Shown: positions 15,410-24,422, counted from the first letter of the stretch. The stretch is 32,833 bases of DNA from an uncultured Oscillospiraceae bacterium (GCA_934573855.1 CAKTMF010000014.1:1-32833), one strand, 5' to 3'. Program-made: numbers and translations. Notes: generated by a model from the sequence alone, not told the origin.

Positions 15410-17464
15410 ATGGCTGATCTGAATACCGATGTACGCTACTTAAAAGGCATAGGTGAGAAAAAGGCGCTTTCGCTCAACAGGCTCGGCGTCTTTTCTCTCT
15501 ATGACCTTATTTCTTTTTTTCCCCGCCGCTATGAGGACAGGAGCGTTTTCAAGCCCATAATGCTTGCCGAAAACGGCGAGAGCGTGTGCATACGCGCCCT
15601 CGTGGCCGACACGCCGAGACTCAGCCGTATCCGCCGGGGACTTGACATAGTAAGGCTCCGCGCGGTCGACGACAGCGGCAGCGTGGACATAAGCTATTTC
15701 AACCAGAGCTATGTCAAGGACAGCCTTGTGCGCGGCGAGAGCTACGTTTTCTACGGCAAAATGGAGATAAACGGCCATCGGCGCAGCATGACGAACCCCG
15801 TATTTGAGCGCGAGGACTCCGACCGCGGCGTAACGGGCAGGATAGTACCCGTCTACCGGCTCGCGGAGGGGCTGAACCAGCGCACGGTGAGTCAGGCCGT
15901 CAGGCAGAGTCTCGACATCTGCAGCGGCGCTCTGCCGGATGTTCTGCCGGAGGAGGTGCGCGTGCGCTGCTCTCTCGCCCAGGCGGGGTACGCATACGAA
16001 AACATCCACTTCCCCGCCGACTTCGGCGCGCTGGAGCTTGCCCGCAGACGGCTCATTTTTGAGGAGCTGTTCGTGCTTGCGTGCGCCCTCGGCCGTATGC
16101 GCGGCGAACGCACCCGCTGCGGCGGGATAAGGCTGCGCGCGTATGACACGGAGGAATTTTTTTCCTCGCTCCCCTTCTCCCCCACCGGCGCACAGCGCAG
16201 GGCGGTCGGCGAGGCGCTGAGAGACATGTCCTCCGGCGCGGTGATGAACCGGCTCGTGCAGGGCGACGTCGGCAGCGGCAAGACGCTCGTCGCCGCGGCG
16301 CTTTTGTGGCAGGTGTGGAAAAACGGCTATACGGGCGCATTCATGGCCCCGACGGAAATACTCGCCGAGCAGCACCTTCTGACGTTCCGCTCCTTACTCG
16401 CGCCGCTCGGGCTTCGCGTCGAAAAGCTCACCGGCTCGACGGGCGCTAAGGAAAAGCGCGAGCTGAAGGAAGCGTTGAAAAACGGTGAGATCGACCTCAT
16501 CGTCGGCACGCACGCGCTGCTGAGCGCGGACGTGGAGTATGCGCGTCTCGCCCTCGTCGTCACCGACGAGCAGCACCGCTTCGGCGTGTCGCAGCGCTCC
16601 GCGCTCATCGGGAAGGGCGCGGACCCTCACGTCCTCGTCATGTCGGCGACGCCCATCCCGCGCACGCTGGCGCTGATAATATACGGCGATCTGGATGTGT
16701 CCGTCATCGACGAGCTGCCTCCGGGCAGGCAGAGGGTGGACACCTTCGCCGTGGACGAGAGCTACCGCGCGCGGATCAACGGCTTTATCCGCAGGCTCAC
16801 CGGCGAGGGGCGGCAGGTGTTCGTGGTGTGTCCCATGGTCGAAGAAAGCGACGCGCTGCCCGTGCCGCTCAAGTCTGCCGAGGAACACGCGCAGGAGCTT
16901 CAGCGGCAGTTTCCGGAGCTTCGCGTGGCGTGTGTCCACGGCAGGATGAAGGCGCGCGACAAGGAGCGCGTGATGGCGCAGTTTGCCGCCGGGGAGACTG
17001 ATATACTCGTCTCCACGACCGTTATCGAGGTCGGCGTGGACGTACCCAACGCCGCGCTGATGATAGTGGAGAACGCGGAGCGCTTCGGTCTGAGCCAGCT
17101 CCACCAGCTTCGCGGCCGCGTCGGGCGCGGACAGCACAAGAGCTGGTGCATACTGGTGTCCGACTCCGATAACGAAGAGACCCGCGCAAGGCTCGACATC
17201 ATGACGAGGACCAACGACGGCTTCAGGATATCCGAGGAGGATCTGCGGCTGCGTGGGCCGGGCGACTTCTTCGGCTCACGGCAGCACGGACTGCCGGAAA
17301 TGCATGTCGCGGACCTCGGCGCGGATGTGAACGTCCTCCGCCGCGCGCAGGAGGAGGCCCAGCTCGTCCTTGCCGCCGACCCTGCCCTTGAAGCGCCGCA
17401 GAACGCCGCGCTGAGAGAAAAGATCGACCGGCTCTTCCAAAGCAGCACGGACAGCTTCAACTGA
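15410..17464 (+). CDS. recG: ATP-dependent DNA helicase RecG
   Basis: A 684-residue superfamily 2 helicase that remodels stalled replication forks and Holliday junctions. The order is an N-terminal wedge/OB domain (about 60-160), then the motor with Walker A GDVGSGKT near 284-291, the DEQH box near 385, MSATPIPRT near 410, and a C-terminal RecA-like domain with STTVIEVGVDVPNA and QLRGRVGRG. Length and motifs match bacterial RecG. It begins one base after the apbE stop, in the same operon but of unrelated function. It converges on glyA. Confidence 0.97.
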   Translation: MADLNTDVRYLKGIGEKKALSLNRLGVFSLYDLISFFPRRYEDRSVFKPIMLAENGESVCIRALVADTPRLSRIRRGLDIVRLRAVDDSGSVDISYFNQSYVKDSLVRGESYVFYGKMEINGHRRSMTNPVFEREDSDRGVTGRIVPVYRLAEGLNQRTVSQAVRQSLDICSGALPDVLPEEVRVRCSLAQAGYAYENIHFPADFGALELARRRLIFEELFVLACALGRMRGERTRCGGIRLRAYDTEEFFSSLPFSPTGAQRRAVGEALRDMSSGAVMNRLVQGDVGSGKTLVAAALLWQVWKNGYTGAFMAPTEILAEQHLLTFRSLLAPLGLRVEKLTGSTGAKEKRELKEALKNGEIDLIVGTHALLSADVEYARLALVVTDEQHRFGVSQRSALIGKGADPHVLVMSATPIPRTLALIIYGDLDVSVIDELPPGRQRVDTFAVDESYRARINGFIRRLTGEGRQVFVVCPMVEESDALPVPLKSAEEHAQELQRQFPELRVACVHGRMKARDKERVMAQFAAGETDILVSTTVIEVGVDVPNAALMIVENAERFGLSQLHQLRGRVGRGQHKSWCILVSDSDNEETRARLDIMTRTNDGFRISEEDLRLRGPGDFFGSRQHGLPEMHVADLGADVNVLRRAQEEAQLVLAADPALEAPQNAALREKIDRLFQSSTDSFN

Positions 17465-17507
17465 ATAAAAAGCGAACGCTCCTTCGGGCAAGACCGAGGG
17501 AGCGTTC
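17465..17507 (-). terminator. Terminator of glyA
   Basis: A 14-bp stem with one G-U pair (17474-17487 with 17494-17507) has a 6-base loop. On the minus strand GCTTTTTATT follows. It sits in the 70-base gap between convergent recG and glyA. The U tract is only on the glyA strand. Confidence 0.85.
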
Positions 17508-17534
17508 CGGCATATGACATATATCAATCAAAAA

Positions 17535-18776
17535 TCACAGCTCGGGGTAGAGCGGGAAGCGGCGGCACAGCTCGAGCGTCTGCTCCTTCACCTCACCGAC
17601 CGCGGACTCGCCGTTTTCGACGAGCTTTGCGATCATCGAGCCGAGGGTGTGCATTTCCTCTTCCCCGAGTCCGCGCGTAGTCACGGCAGGCGTGCCGAAG
17701 CGGACGCCGGAGGTGAGCTTCACCGGCTGGGTGTCAAAGGGTATGGAGTTCTTGTTGGCGGTGATGTTGGCGCTGTCCAGAAGCTCCTGCATCTCGGCTC
17801 CGGTCTTGCCCTTACTCATCACGTCGGCAAGCATGAGATGATTGTCCGTGCCGCCGGAGACGAGGCGTATGCCGTGCGCTGCAAGCTCGTCCGCGAGCGC
17901 CGCGGCGTTTTTGACGACCTGCTTCTGGTAATCTCTGAACTCCGGCCGGAGCGCCTCTCCGAAGGCGACGGCCTTGGCGGCGATGATGTGCATGAGCGGG
18001 CCGCCCTGAGTGCCGGGAAAAACCGCGCTGTTTATCTTCTTCGCGTACTCCTCGCGGCAGAGGATGAGCGCGCCGCGCGGGCCGCGCAGGGTCTTGTGCG
18101 TGGTGGTGGTGACAAAGTCGGCATATGGCACAGGACTGGGATGTTCGCCCGCCGCGACAAGTCCCGCGATGTGCGCCATGTCCACCATGAGGTACGCACC
18201 CACGGAGTCCGCGATCTCGCGCATGCGCTTGAAATCAATAAATCTCGGGTAGGCGCTCGCGCCGGCGATGATGAGCTTGGGTCTGTTGCGCTCCGCCGCC
18301 TCAAGCACCTTGTCGTAGTTGATGACCTCGGTCTCCGGCTCCACGCCGTAAAAGGTCGCGTTGAAGTACTTGCCGGAGATGGACGCCTTGGAGCCGTGGG
18401 TGAGGTGGCCGCCGTGGCTGAGGTCCATGCCCATTATGGTGTCGCCCGGCTTGAGAACGGCGAGATACACCGCCATGTTCGCCTGCGAGCCGGAGTGAGG
18501 CTGCACGTTCGCGTGTTCCGCGCCGAAGAGCTTCTTTGCCCGCTCTATGACCAGCGTCTCTATCTCGTCGACATACTCGCAGCCGCCGTAGTAGCGCGCT
18601 CCGGGGTAGCCCTCGGCATATTTATTGGTCAGGTGACTGCCCATAGCCTCCATAACGGCGCGGGAGACGAAGTTCTCCGACGCGATCACCTCCAGATGGT
18701 CACGCTGGCGCTGCAGCTCCCTCTCCATTGAGGCGTAGACCTCCGGATCCTGACGCAGGATAAATTCATAACTCAT
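17535..18776 (-). CDS. glyA: Serine hydroxymethyltransferase
   Basis: A 413-residue PLP enzyme that interconverts serine and glycine with tetrahydrofolate, feeding one-carbon units. Visible landmarks are LEVIASENFVS, EGYPGARYYGG, the cofactor lysine K228 in TTTTHKTLRGPRG, DMAHIAGLVAAG, and NSAVFPGTQGGPLMH. The start at 18776 (MSYEFILRQDP) follows AGGAGG; a frame six residues longer would overlap that site. Length is normal. It is monocistronic with its own promoter. I looked for a glycine riboswitch in the short leader and saw none. Confidence 0.97.
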   Translation of the reverse strand: MSYEFILRQDPEVYASMERELQRQRDHLEVIASENFVSRAVMEAMGSHLTNKYAEGYPGARYYGGCEYVDEIETLVIERAKKLFGAEHANVQPHSGSQANMAVYLAVLKPGDTIMGMDLSHGGHLTHGSKASISGKYFNATFYGVEPETEVINYDKVLEAAERNRPKLIIAGASAYPRFIDFKRMREIADSVGAYLMVDMAHIAGLVAAGEHPSPVPYADFVTTTTHKTLRGPRGALILCREEYAKKINSAVFPGTQGGPLMHIIAAKAVAFGEALRPEFRDYQKQVVKNAAALADELAAHGIRLVSGGTDNHLMLADVMSKGKTGAEMQELLDSANITANKNSIPFDTQPVKLTSGVRFGTPAVTTRGLGEEEMHTLGSMIAKLVENGESAVGEVKEQTLELCRRFPLYPEL

Positions 18777-18822
18777 GATAGTTCCTCCTTTCAAGGGGAA
18801 AAGTATACGTTTAGCCTCCTGT

Positions 18823-18852
18823 ATATTACTATACGGCGCGGGGCAATGTCAA
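18823..18852 (-). promoter_or_regulatory. Promoter of glyA
   Basis: Minus strand TTGACA (18847-18852), an 18-base spacer and TAATAT (18823-18828). The leader to the ATG is about 40 bases. Confidence 0.7.
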
Positions 18853-18934
18853 TCAGACATTTCCCGTCCGCCGGACATATCGCTTTTTTACATTGGTTGC
18901 AAAAAATTGCTTTGATTTTTTCTAATAATGCCAA

Positions 18935-18963
18935 TCGACATTTGACTCTTTTTGGTATATAAT
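18935..18963 (+). promoter_or_regulatory. Promoter of plsY
   Basis: TCGACA (18935-18940), a 17-base spacer and a perfect TATAAT (18958-18963). The start is expected near 18970, right at the AAAGGAGG ribosome site. This rules out an upstream ATG at 18952 as the start of plsY. Confidence 0.75.
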
Positions 18964-18987
18964 CTGTACAAAGGAGGCGGTAGTGCC

Positions 18988-19599
18988 GTGAACATTCTTT
19001 TTTACGCCATAACGGCTGCGGCCGCATATTTCATCGGCTGCACAAATCCCGCGTGGGCTATCTCAAAACTCAAGGGAGTGGATATGCGCTCCGGCGGCTC
19101 CGGCAATCTCGGCACCTGCAACTCCGTCGTCATGCTCGGCTTTCGCTGGGGTGTGGTGGTGTGCCTGTACGACATGGGCAAGGCGGCGCTGGCCGTGGCG
19201 CTCGCGCGGCTCATTTTCCCGGAGCTTCGCTTTGCTGCGGAGATAGCCGGGGCTGCCTGCGTTCTGGGCCATATCTTCCCGTTCTATCTCAAATTCCGGG
19301 GCGGCAAGGGCTTTGCCTCATACCTCGGCATGACGCTGGCGCTGGACTGGAAATTCGCCCTCGCGCTGCTGCTGGCCGTCGTGGTGATCACGGTGGTGAC
19401 GGACTACATAGTGTTCGCCACGCTGACCACGGTCGTGACCGTGCCGGTTTACGCGGGGATATTCCGATTCGGCCTGCTCGCTGTTATCCCGCTCGTCATC
19501 GCGTCGCTGGTGATAATCTGGAAGCACAGGGAAAACTTCGTGCGGCTCAGGAACGGTACTGAGATACGTCTGCGCGCGGTCTTCGGCGGCAGGACGTAA
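18988..19599 (+). CDS. plsY: Glycerol-3-phosphate acyltransferase PlsY
   Basis: A 203-residue integral membrane protein with about five hydrophobic helices. PlsY transfers the acyl group from acyl-phosphate to glycerol-3-phosphate, the first step of phospholipid synthesis. The three family motifs are readable: SGGSGNLGTCN near 50-60 (family usually S-G-N-x-G-A-T-N), GHIFPFYLKFRGGKG near 96-110, and a C-terminal WKHRENFVRLRNGTE. Residues G-T-C-N in motif 1 vary slightly from G-A-T-N. GTG is the start, 10 bases after AAAGGAGG. It is transcribed alone and divergent from glyA. Confidence 0.92.
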   Translation: MNILFYAITAAAAYFIGCTNPAWAISKLKGVDMRSGGSGNLGTCNSVVMLGFRWGVVVCLYDMGKAALAVALARLIFPELRFAAEIAGAACVLGHIFPFYLKFRGGKGFASYLGMTLALDWKFALALLLAVVVITVVTDYIVFATLTTVVTVPVYAGIFRFGLLAVIPLVIASLVIIWKHRENFVRLRNGTEIRLRAVFGGRT

Positions 19600-19615
19600 A
19601 GGCCTGCAGCACAGC

Positions 19616-19662
19616 AAAAAAGACTCTGGGAGTTCGGGAAACGGACCCTTGGAGTCTTTTTT
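19616..19662 (+). terminator. Terminator of plsY, symmetric
   Basis: AAAAAAGACTC (19616-19626) pairs with GAGTCTTTTTT (19652-19662) around a 25-base loop that has further short pairing. The A and T runs make it usable in both directions. Confidence 0.75.
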
Positions 19663-19695
19663 ATTATTAGCTTAAAGGATGGCGCGGCTATACGC

Positions 19696-19735
19696 AAAAA
19701 CGGAGTACCGGTCTATTACCCGGCACTCCGTTTTT
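19696..19735 (-). terminator. Terminator of the 24.4-19.7 kb transporter operon
   Basis: AAAAACGGAGT (19696-19706) pairs with ACTCCGTTTTT (19725-19735), with inner CCGG/CCGG pairing. It begins one base after the last stop codon on the minus strand and is symmetric. Confidence 0.8.
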
Positions 19736-19736
19736 A

Positions 19737-20822
19737 TCATTTTTTCTCGTGTCTGCCCTGACGGCGCTCCCAGCGGCGGCGGCCGCGGACGCGGATAAAC
19801 TCCTCAACGTCGTCCTTTGCCTTGGGCAGCAGGTTCTCGGTAAGCTCCTCGTGACCCTTGCGGCAGAGCCTGACGAGGACGATCACAACGCTCACGAGCG
19901 GCACGACGAGCAGTATCATCGCAAAGAGCAGCAGCTCCGCGCAGTAATACTCTACATACCTCGCGGCGTTTTCCCAATACGGATACTCGATGCCGTTGTC
20001 CTGTATGGAGCGCTCGGCAAAGTTCCGCGCCACGCGCAGCAGCGCGGGCAGCCCGAAGCGGCTGGTGTTGTCGATGATGGCCTTGTCCTTACCCTTGAAC
20101 AGCTCCTCCATTGCGGTGCGGGCAAAATTCTTCACCGGCTGGGGCATGACGACCTCGTAGCAGGTGATACCGGCCTCGGGGAAAAGCTCGCTGTAGGCGT
20201 CGTAGCTCATATACAGCCCCATGCCGTCGGAATAGGCGCGCTTGTCGGCAAAATCCTCCTCGCGGCGAATGACGCCCGCGACATAGAAGTTCTTGTTGTT
20301 TATGCTGAGACTCATACCCTGAAGATCGGTGCCGCCGTAGAGCAGCCACGCGACCTCCTCGTCAAGCAGGACCCTGTCCTTCATAAGGTCGTGCTCGCCG
20401 ATGTAGCTGCCGCTTAAGAGCGTTATGGGGTGAAAGTCAAAGTAGCTCCCGCCCACGGCCAGCGCGGAAACGTTGCCGCTGCCGTAGCCGCTGTATACGC
20501 TGACCTTTCCGTTGGTGCTCCACGCGTCGATGAGAAGCTCGGCGTCGTTGTTCACATCCAGCGCCGCCTTGTGCATTTTCTCCATGAGCTTGGTGCGTGT
20601 GGAGTAGACGTCGCTGATGGACATCTTTTCGTCGCGCGGGGAGAGGACGGTGGTCTGGGCATACGCCTGCTCGCTCTCGCCCTGCCAGCGTTCGGCCTCC
20701 TGCTGGCTGATAAGCTTTTTCGGCAGAAGATACATCAGCAGCAGGCAGCACAGAGCCGCGGCCGTCAGCAGTATGTTTACCGCAATTATCGCTATTCTCT
20801 TTTTGCTGCCTTTATGCTTCAT
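19737..20822 (-). CDS. MacB-ectodomain-like membrane protein without FtsX bundle
   Basis: A 361-residue protein with one N-terminal membrane helix (about 9-33), an extracytoplasmic domain of about 260 residues, a second helix (about 295-318) and a basic cytoplasmic tail. The stretch LLSGSYIGEHDLMKDRVLLD followed by EEVAWLLYGGTDLQGMSLSINN and FYVAGVIRREED (135-191) reads like the MacB periplasmic core domain of MacB/FtsX-type permeases: leave-gap, DEELA, G-x-x-V/L-x-G, and V-x-G-V-x-x-x-E. The last two FtsX helices are missing and no ATPase accompanies it. It starts one base after the adaptor gene stop, so the two are probably partners. Function is unknown; the family likeness is moderately sure. 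Confidence 0.7.
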   Translation of the reverse strand: MKHKGSKKRIAIIAVNILLTAAALCCLLLMYLLPKKLISQQEAERWQGESEQAYAQTTVLSPRDEKMSISDVYSTRTKLMEKMHKAALDVNNDAELLIDAWSTNGKVSVYSGYGSGNVSALAVGGSYFDFHPITLLSGSYIGEHDLMKDRVLLDEEVAWLLYGGTDLQGMSLSINNKNFYVAGVIRREEDFADKRAYSDGMGLYMSYDAYSELFPEAGITCYEVVMPQPVKNFARTAMEELFKGKDKAIIDNTSRFGLPALLRVARNFAERSIQDNGIEYPYWENAARYVEYYCAELLLFAMILLVVPLVSVVIVLVRLCRKGHEELTENLLPKAKDDVEEFIRVRGRRRWERRQGRHEKK

Positions 20823-20823
20823 A

Positions 20824-22551
20824 TCACGAGTCGGCCATTCTGACCTGATCCTTATTGTTGATGACGGTATTGCTGGTGGTTATGACATAGTCGCTCCACG
20901 CGTTGAGGTCGCCGGTGACGGCGGAGTTCACGTCGTCGCTCGCAAGCACCTCGACCTTGACGCGCTTCGCGTAATAGCGGTTGCCGAGGGGGGAGTTCTT
21001 CGCCTCGATGGCGAGGACGAAGCTGCCGTTATTGTCCTTGCGGATGGCGCTGTTGGGAACGACAAGGTCGTAGTTCGCGCTCTTCTGGCCGACAGAGATG
21101 GTAAGCTCCGCGCCGGCGTTGACCTCGCCGCTGAGGTCGAATTCAAGTATCCTGCTGCCCTGTGGGTTCTTCGGGTCGGCCTTGATGGCGACGAGAGTGG
21201 CGATGACCTCGCGGCCCCAGTAGTAGTTGCTGACGGTGGCGGTGTCGCCGGTGTGGAGGCGGCGCGCCTGCTCACTGGTGACGGAGAAGCTGAGGGAATA
21301 GCCCTGGTCGGGTATCTCGATGGTACACATGACCTCGTCCTTGGGGACCTTGCTGCCGGCGGTGCAGCTTACGCTCTGAACGGTGCCGGCGACATTGGAG
21401 ACGACCTGATTCTCGGCCCCGCCGGAAAGCTCCTCGATCTGCTTTTTCTTTTGGGCTATCTTATTGGCGATCTCGCCGAGGTTCACCGCCGAGACGGCGG
21501 CGCTGCGGTTGTTGGTCTCCATGAGTATCTCAAGCGAGGTCTGGAGACGCTCGAGATTTTTCTCGTTGGTCTCCTTATCGGCCTTGGCGGCCTTGTAGTT
21601 GGCGTACTCCTCGCCGCTGCCGGAGAGGGTGGCTTCGACGGCGTCGTAGGCCTTCTTGGCCTTGTCGTAGCGCTCGTCCGCCGCGCGGACCTTCTGGCCG
21701 AGCTCGTTATCGAGCGCGTCCCGCTGGTCCGTCGCGGTCTTGAGGGCGCTTTCGCAGTTTGCAAGCTCCGCGTCCGCCGCAAGCTTATTCTGCGTCGCCG
21801 TGTCGAGGTCGGCCCTTGCCTTGGCGATGTCCTCCTCGGTGGAGGCCGGGTTTTCGGTGACTGCCTTGAGCGCGGCCTCCTTCGCGGTCACGTCCGCCGC
21901 CGCCTGATCCGCCGCCGTTTTGGCGCTGTCTCTCGCGGCCGCAGCGTCCTTCACGGCCTTCTCGGCCTCGGCGAGCTTCTGGCGCTCCTCGCTGACCTCG
22001 TCCTTCGCGTTCTGGGCGTCGATAAGCTCCTTATCGACCGCGGCCACATACTCGGGGGAGATGTTGGTCTTTGCGATCATGACGGCGCGGGTCATTTTGA
22101 CGCGGGTCTCGGACTCGGCAAGAGCCTGCTTTGCGTCCTCAATGGCCGCAAGCTCGGTCTCATAGTGGTAGATCGGGCTTGAAAGGGCGCTGGTCTGGTA
22201 CGAGACCTCGAGGGAGCGAAGCTCCTCCTGCGCCGCGGCAAGCTCCTCGCTGTCGCCGCTGCCGAGGACGAAAAGCACATCGCCGGCGTTTACCTGCTGC
22301 CCGGCACGGACCATGACGGAGCGGATCTCGCGGGTCTGCTTCGCCTTGACCTCGTAAAAGCCATTGGCGACGACGGTGCCGCTGCCTCTGACCTTGGCGG
22401 TGATGGTGCCGGAGTTGACCATCTGGGTGGCCACCTCGGGCAGGGCGATGTTCATGATGGTGTTGGAGAAGAACGTGAGTATGAGCAAAATAACAAGAAA
22501 TACTATCGCCGCATTTTTGACCCATTCACGGTTTTTAGGTTTACTTTCCAT
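20824..22551 (-). CDS. HlyD/MacA-like membrane fusion (adaptor) protein with very long coiled coil
   Basis: A 575-residue protein anchored by one helix at 14-35. Two half-lipoyl segments (GSGTVVANGFYEVKAKQTREI to about 98, and GTVQSVSCTAGSKVPKDE at 389-406) flank a coiled-coil hairpin of about 280 residues (100-378) rich in Ala, Glu, Lys and Asp. Beta-barrel and membrane-proximal domains follow, with SANYDLVVPNSAIRKDNNGS and YYAKRVKVEVLASDD. This is the adaptor order of MacA/YknX-type efflux systems; the hairpin is longer than usual. It lies 21 bases after the second sugar permease and one base before the MacB-like gene. The mix of importer permeases with an export-type adaptor in one operon is odd. 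The adaptor call is firm, its substrate unknown. Confidence 0.88.
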   Translation of the reverse strand: MESKPKNREWVKNAAIVFLVILLILTFFSNTIMNIALPEVATQMVNSGTITAKVRGSGTVVANGFYEVKAKQTREIRSVMVRAGQQVNAGDVLFVLGSGDSEELAAAQEELRSLEVSYQTSALSSPIYHYETELAAIEDAKQALAESETRVKMTRAVMIAKTNISPEYVAAVDKELIDAQNAKDEVSEERQKLAEAEKAVKDAAAARDSAKTAADQAAADVTAKEAALKAVTENPASTEEDIAKARADLDTATQNKLAADAELANCESALKTATDQRDALDNELGQKVRAADERYDKAKKAYDAVEATLSGSGEEYANYKAAKADKETNEKNLERLQTSLEILMETNNRSAAVSAVNLGEIANKIAQKKKQIEELSGGAENQVVSNVAGTVQSVSCTAGSKVPKDEVMCTIEIPDQGYSLSFSVTSEQARRLHTGDTATVSNYYWGREVIATLVAIKADPKNPQGSRILEFDLSGEVNAGAELTISVGQKSANYDLVVPNSAIRKDNNGSFVLAIEAKNSPLGNRYYAKRVKVEVLASDDVNSAVTGDLNAWSDYVITTSNTVINNKDQVRMADS

Positions 22552-22572
22552 ATATCTTTCCTCGTTTCTCCG

Positions 22573-23472
22573 TCAGCCCTTGACGCTTCCGGAATTTGCG
22601 ATGCCCTCTACCAGATATTCCTCGCCGTGGAGGAAGAGGAGGAGCGTAGGTATCATATATACTGTGGCCATTGCGAAGGCAAGGCCGATATCGCCGCTGT
22701 TGATGGACGAGAGGAACACCGAGAGCGGCTGCATGTCCGCATCGTCAAGCAGGATAAGGGGCTGCTCGACCATGTTCCAGTAGTCGATGAACACAAGTAT
22801 CGCTATGGAGTAGAGCGCCGAGCGGCACTCGGGCAGGCAGACCTTGGTGAAGATGTCCCACTCGGTCGCGCCGTCGACCTTGGCGGCCTCGATGACCGAA
22901 TAGGGTATGCGGCGCATGAATTTCGTCAGCAGAAAGACGGAAAACGGGGCGAACACGCCCGGCAGGATTATCGCCCAGCGGGTGTTGAGTATCCCCAGCC
23001 ATTTGCTGACAAGGTAGTTCGGCACGAGCGTGACCTGATAGGGCATGAGCATGAGGATGACGTAGAAGAAGAACAGTCCGCTCCTCAGCCGGCCGCGCCA
23101 GCGCGAAAAGCCGTAGGCCGCGAGCGACGCCACGCCCACCTCGAGTACGACTATGGGGACCACCAGTATTATGCTGTTCCACAGCTTCAGAAGGTACTCG
23201 GGGGATTTGATGAGGCCGTCGACATACTGCGAGAGCGTCACCTTGTCGGGGATGAACTTGAGGTTGACGGTCTTTGAGACGTAGCCGCCGGTCGTGGTGG
23301 CAAAGATCATGCCGTAGTTGGAGTTGATCTCCGACTCGGCCATGAAGGAGTTCGTGATGGTAAGCACGGTGGGCATGAGGAACAGCACCGCGAACACCGC
23401 GCAGAGGACGAACATCACGCCCCGGCTGAAATAGTGCTTGTTTCTCTTTCTTATCCCTTTTCTTTTTATCAT
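22573..23472 (-). CDS. Carbohydrate ABC transporter permease, MalG type
   Basis: A 299-residue inner-membrane permease with about six helices. The EAA loop that contacts the ATPase reads EAAKVDGATEWDIFTKVCLP (about 207-226), clearly matching the MalG/CUT1 family. N-terminal helix VMFVLCAVFAVLFLMPTVLTITNSF, then a family-typical extracytoplasmic insert. It overlaps the end of the first permease gene by four bases. An ATPase of the MsmX/MalK type must come from elsewhere, because none is encoded in this unit. The substrate cannot be told from sequence. Confidence 0.92.
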   Translation of the reverse strand: MIKRKGIRKRNKHYFSRGVMFVLCAVFAVLFLMPTVLTITNSFMAESEINSNYGMIFATTTGGYVSKTVNLKFIPDKVTLSQYVDGLIKSPEYLLKLWNSIILVVPIVVLEVGVASLAAYGFSRWRGRLRSGLFFFYVILMLMPYQVTLVPNYLVSKWLGILNTRWAIILPGVFAPFSVFLLTKFMRRIPYSVIEAAKVDGATEWDIFTKVCLPECRSALYSIAILVFIDYWNMVEQPLILLDDADMQPLSVFLSSINSGDIGLAFAMATVYMIPTLLLFLHGEEYLVEGIANSGSVKG

Positions 23473-24356
23473 CCCTCCACGTCCTTTCCGAACCAGTCCT
23501 CAACGGCGAAGAGGATCGCGATGATGATCACCATGACGATGGCCATCACGACCGCCGCGGCGGAGAGCTTCTGATAGTCGAGAGAGCGGAAGGTGTTGTT
23601 CATGAAGTGCTGGAGCATATAGAGCGTCTCATACGGGTAATCGCCGGTGAGAAGGTACACCTCGCGGAACACCTTGAAGGAATTAATGAGCGAGAGTATC
23701 GTGACGAACAGCACCGTGGGTGAAAGGTAACGGAGCTTTATCGCGAAGAACTTGTACAGCTCGCCCGCGCCCTCGACATCCGCCACCTCGAGCAGCTCCT
23801 TGGGGATGTTGGCAAGGCTCGCCATGAAAAGGATCATGTTGTAGCCGAGGTTCTTCCACAAAAACAGGAGTATGACCACGAACTGCGCATGGTCGCTCAA
23901 AAGCCAGTCGATCTTGTCCGCGCCGAAGAGCATGAGAAATTCGTTCACGGTGCCGTTATAGTTGAAAAGCACCTGCCAGATAAGCACGACCGAGGCCACA
24001 GGCACCATCATCGGGCTGAGGAAGAAGGTGCGGAATTCCGATTTCATCGGTATGCGGCTCTCGAGCATGAGCGCCAGCGCCAGCGCCAGCACCACGGCGA
24101 GCGGCACCGCTATCACCGAAAAGCTCAGCGTATTCTTTGCCGCCAGGAGAAAGGCCGAATTCTGGAAGAGCTTAATGAAGTTGTCGAGAAAGACAAATTT
24201 CGCGGAGCTTACGCCGTCGATCACGGAGTAGTACACGACCACGCCGAAGGGGACGATGAAAAACGCCGTCACGCCCAGCACGCTGGGCGCGAGGAACATA
24301 AGGCCGCGTATTCTGTCGCGCGTCCGTTCATTCAGTTCTATGTTTTTTATTTTCAT
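23469..24356 (-). CDS. Carbohydrate ABC transporter permease, MalF type
   Basis: A 295-residue permease. The sequence LMFLAPSVLGVTAFFIVPFGVVVYYS marks the first helix of MalF/UgpA-type proteins, and the EAA-type loop reads LEVADVEGAGELYKFFAIKL. The ATG at 24356 is chosen: a TTG 66 bases upstream coincides with the -35 of a promoter for this gene. The ribosome site is weak (GGGTG). It is the first gene of a four-gene unit with the second permease, the adaptor and the MacB-like protein. It follows the solute-binding lipoprotein gene after 209 bases. Confidence 0.92.
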   Translation of the reverse strand: MKIKNIELNERTRDRIRGLMFLAPSVLGVTAFFIVPFGVVVYYSVIDGVSSAKFVFLDNFIKLFQNSAFLLAAKNTLSFSVIAVPLAVVLALALALMLESRIPMKSEFRTFFLSPMMVPVASVVLIWQVLFNYNGTVNEFLMLFGADKIDWLLSDHAQFVVILLFLWKNLGYNMILFMASLANIPKELLEVADVEGAGELYKFFAIKLRYLSPTVLFVTILSLINSFKVFREVYLLTGDYPYETLYMLQHFMNNTFRSLDYQKLSAAAVVMAIVMVIIIAILFAVEDWFGKDVEG

Positions 24357-24393
24357 CTGGACACCCACAAAGTTTTGCGATTTTTTCAAGAGG

Positions 24394-24422
24394 ATTTTAC
24401 TACATATGGTAAGTTTTTTCAA
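24394..24422 (-). promoter_or_regulatory. Internal promoter of the permease-adaptor unit
   Basis: Minus strand TTGAAA (24417-24422), a 17-base spacer and TAAAAT (24394-24399). The start is near 24387, about 31 bases before the permease ATG. It would allow expression separate from the lipoprotein gene. Confidence 0.65.

Noticed and set aside
17514..18731. Plus-strand open frame of 405 codons
   Set aside because: Antisense of glyA, which is intact and motif-complete.
18777..18987. Glycine riboswitch upstream of glyA
   Set aside because: The glyA leader is only about 40 bases after its promoter, too short, and lacks the conserved tandem aptamer pattern.
20617..22182. Plus-strand open frame of 521 codons
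   Set aside because: Antisense of the adaptor gene. The composition mirrors its coiled coil.
24357..24422. TTG start extending the MalF-type permease by 22 residues
   Set aside because: The TTG is part of the -35 of a good promoter, and the extension has no ribosome site or family likeness.
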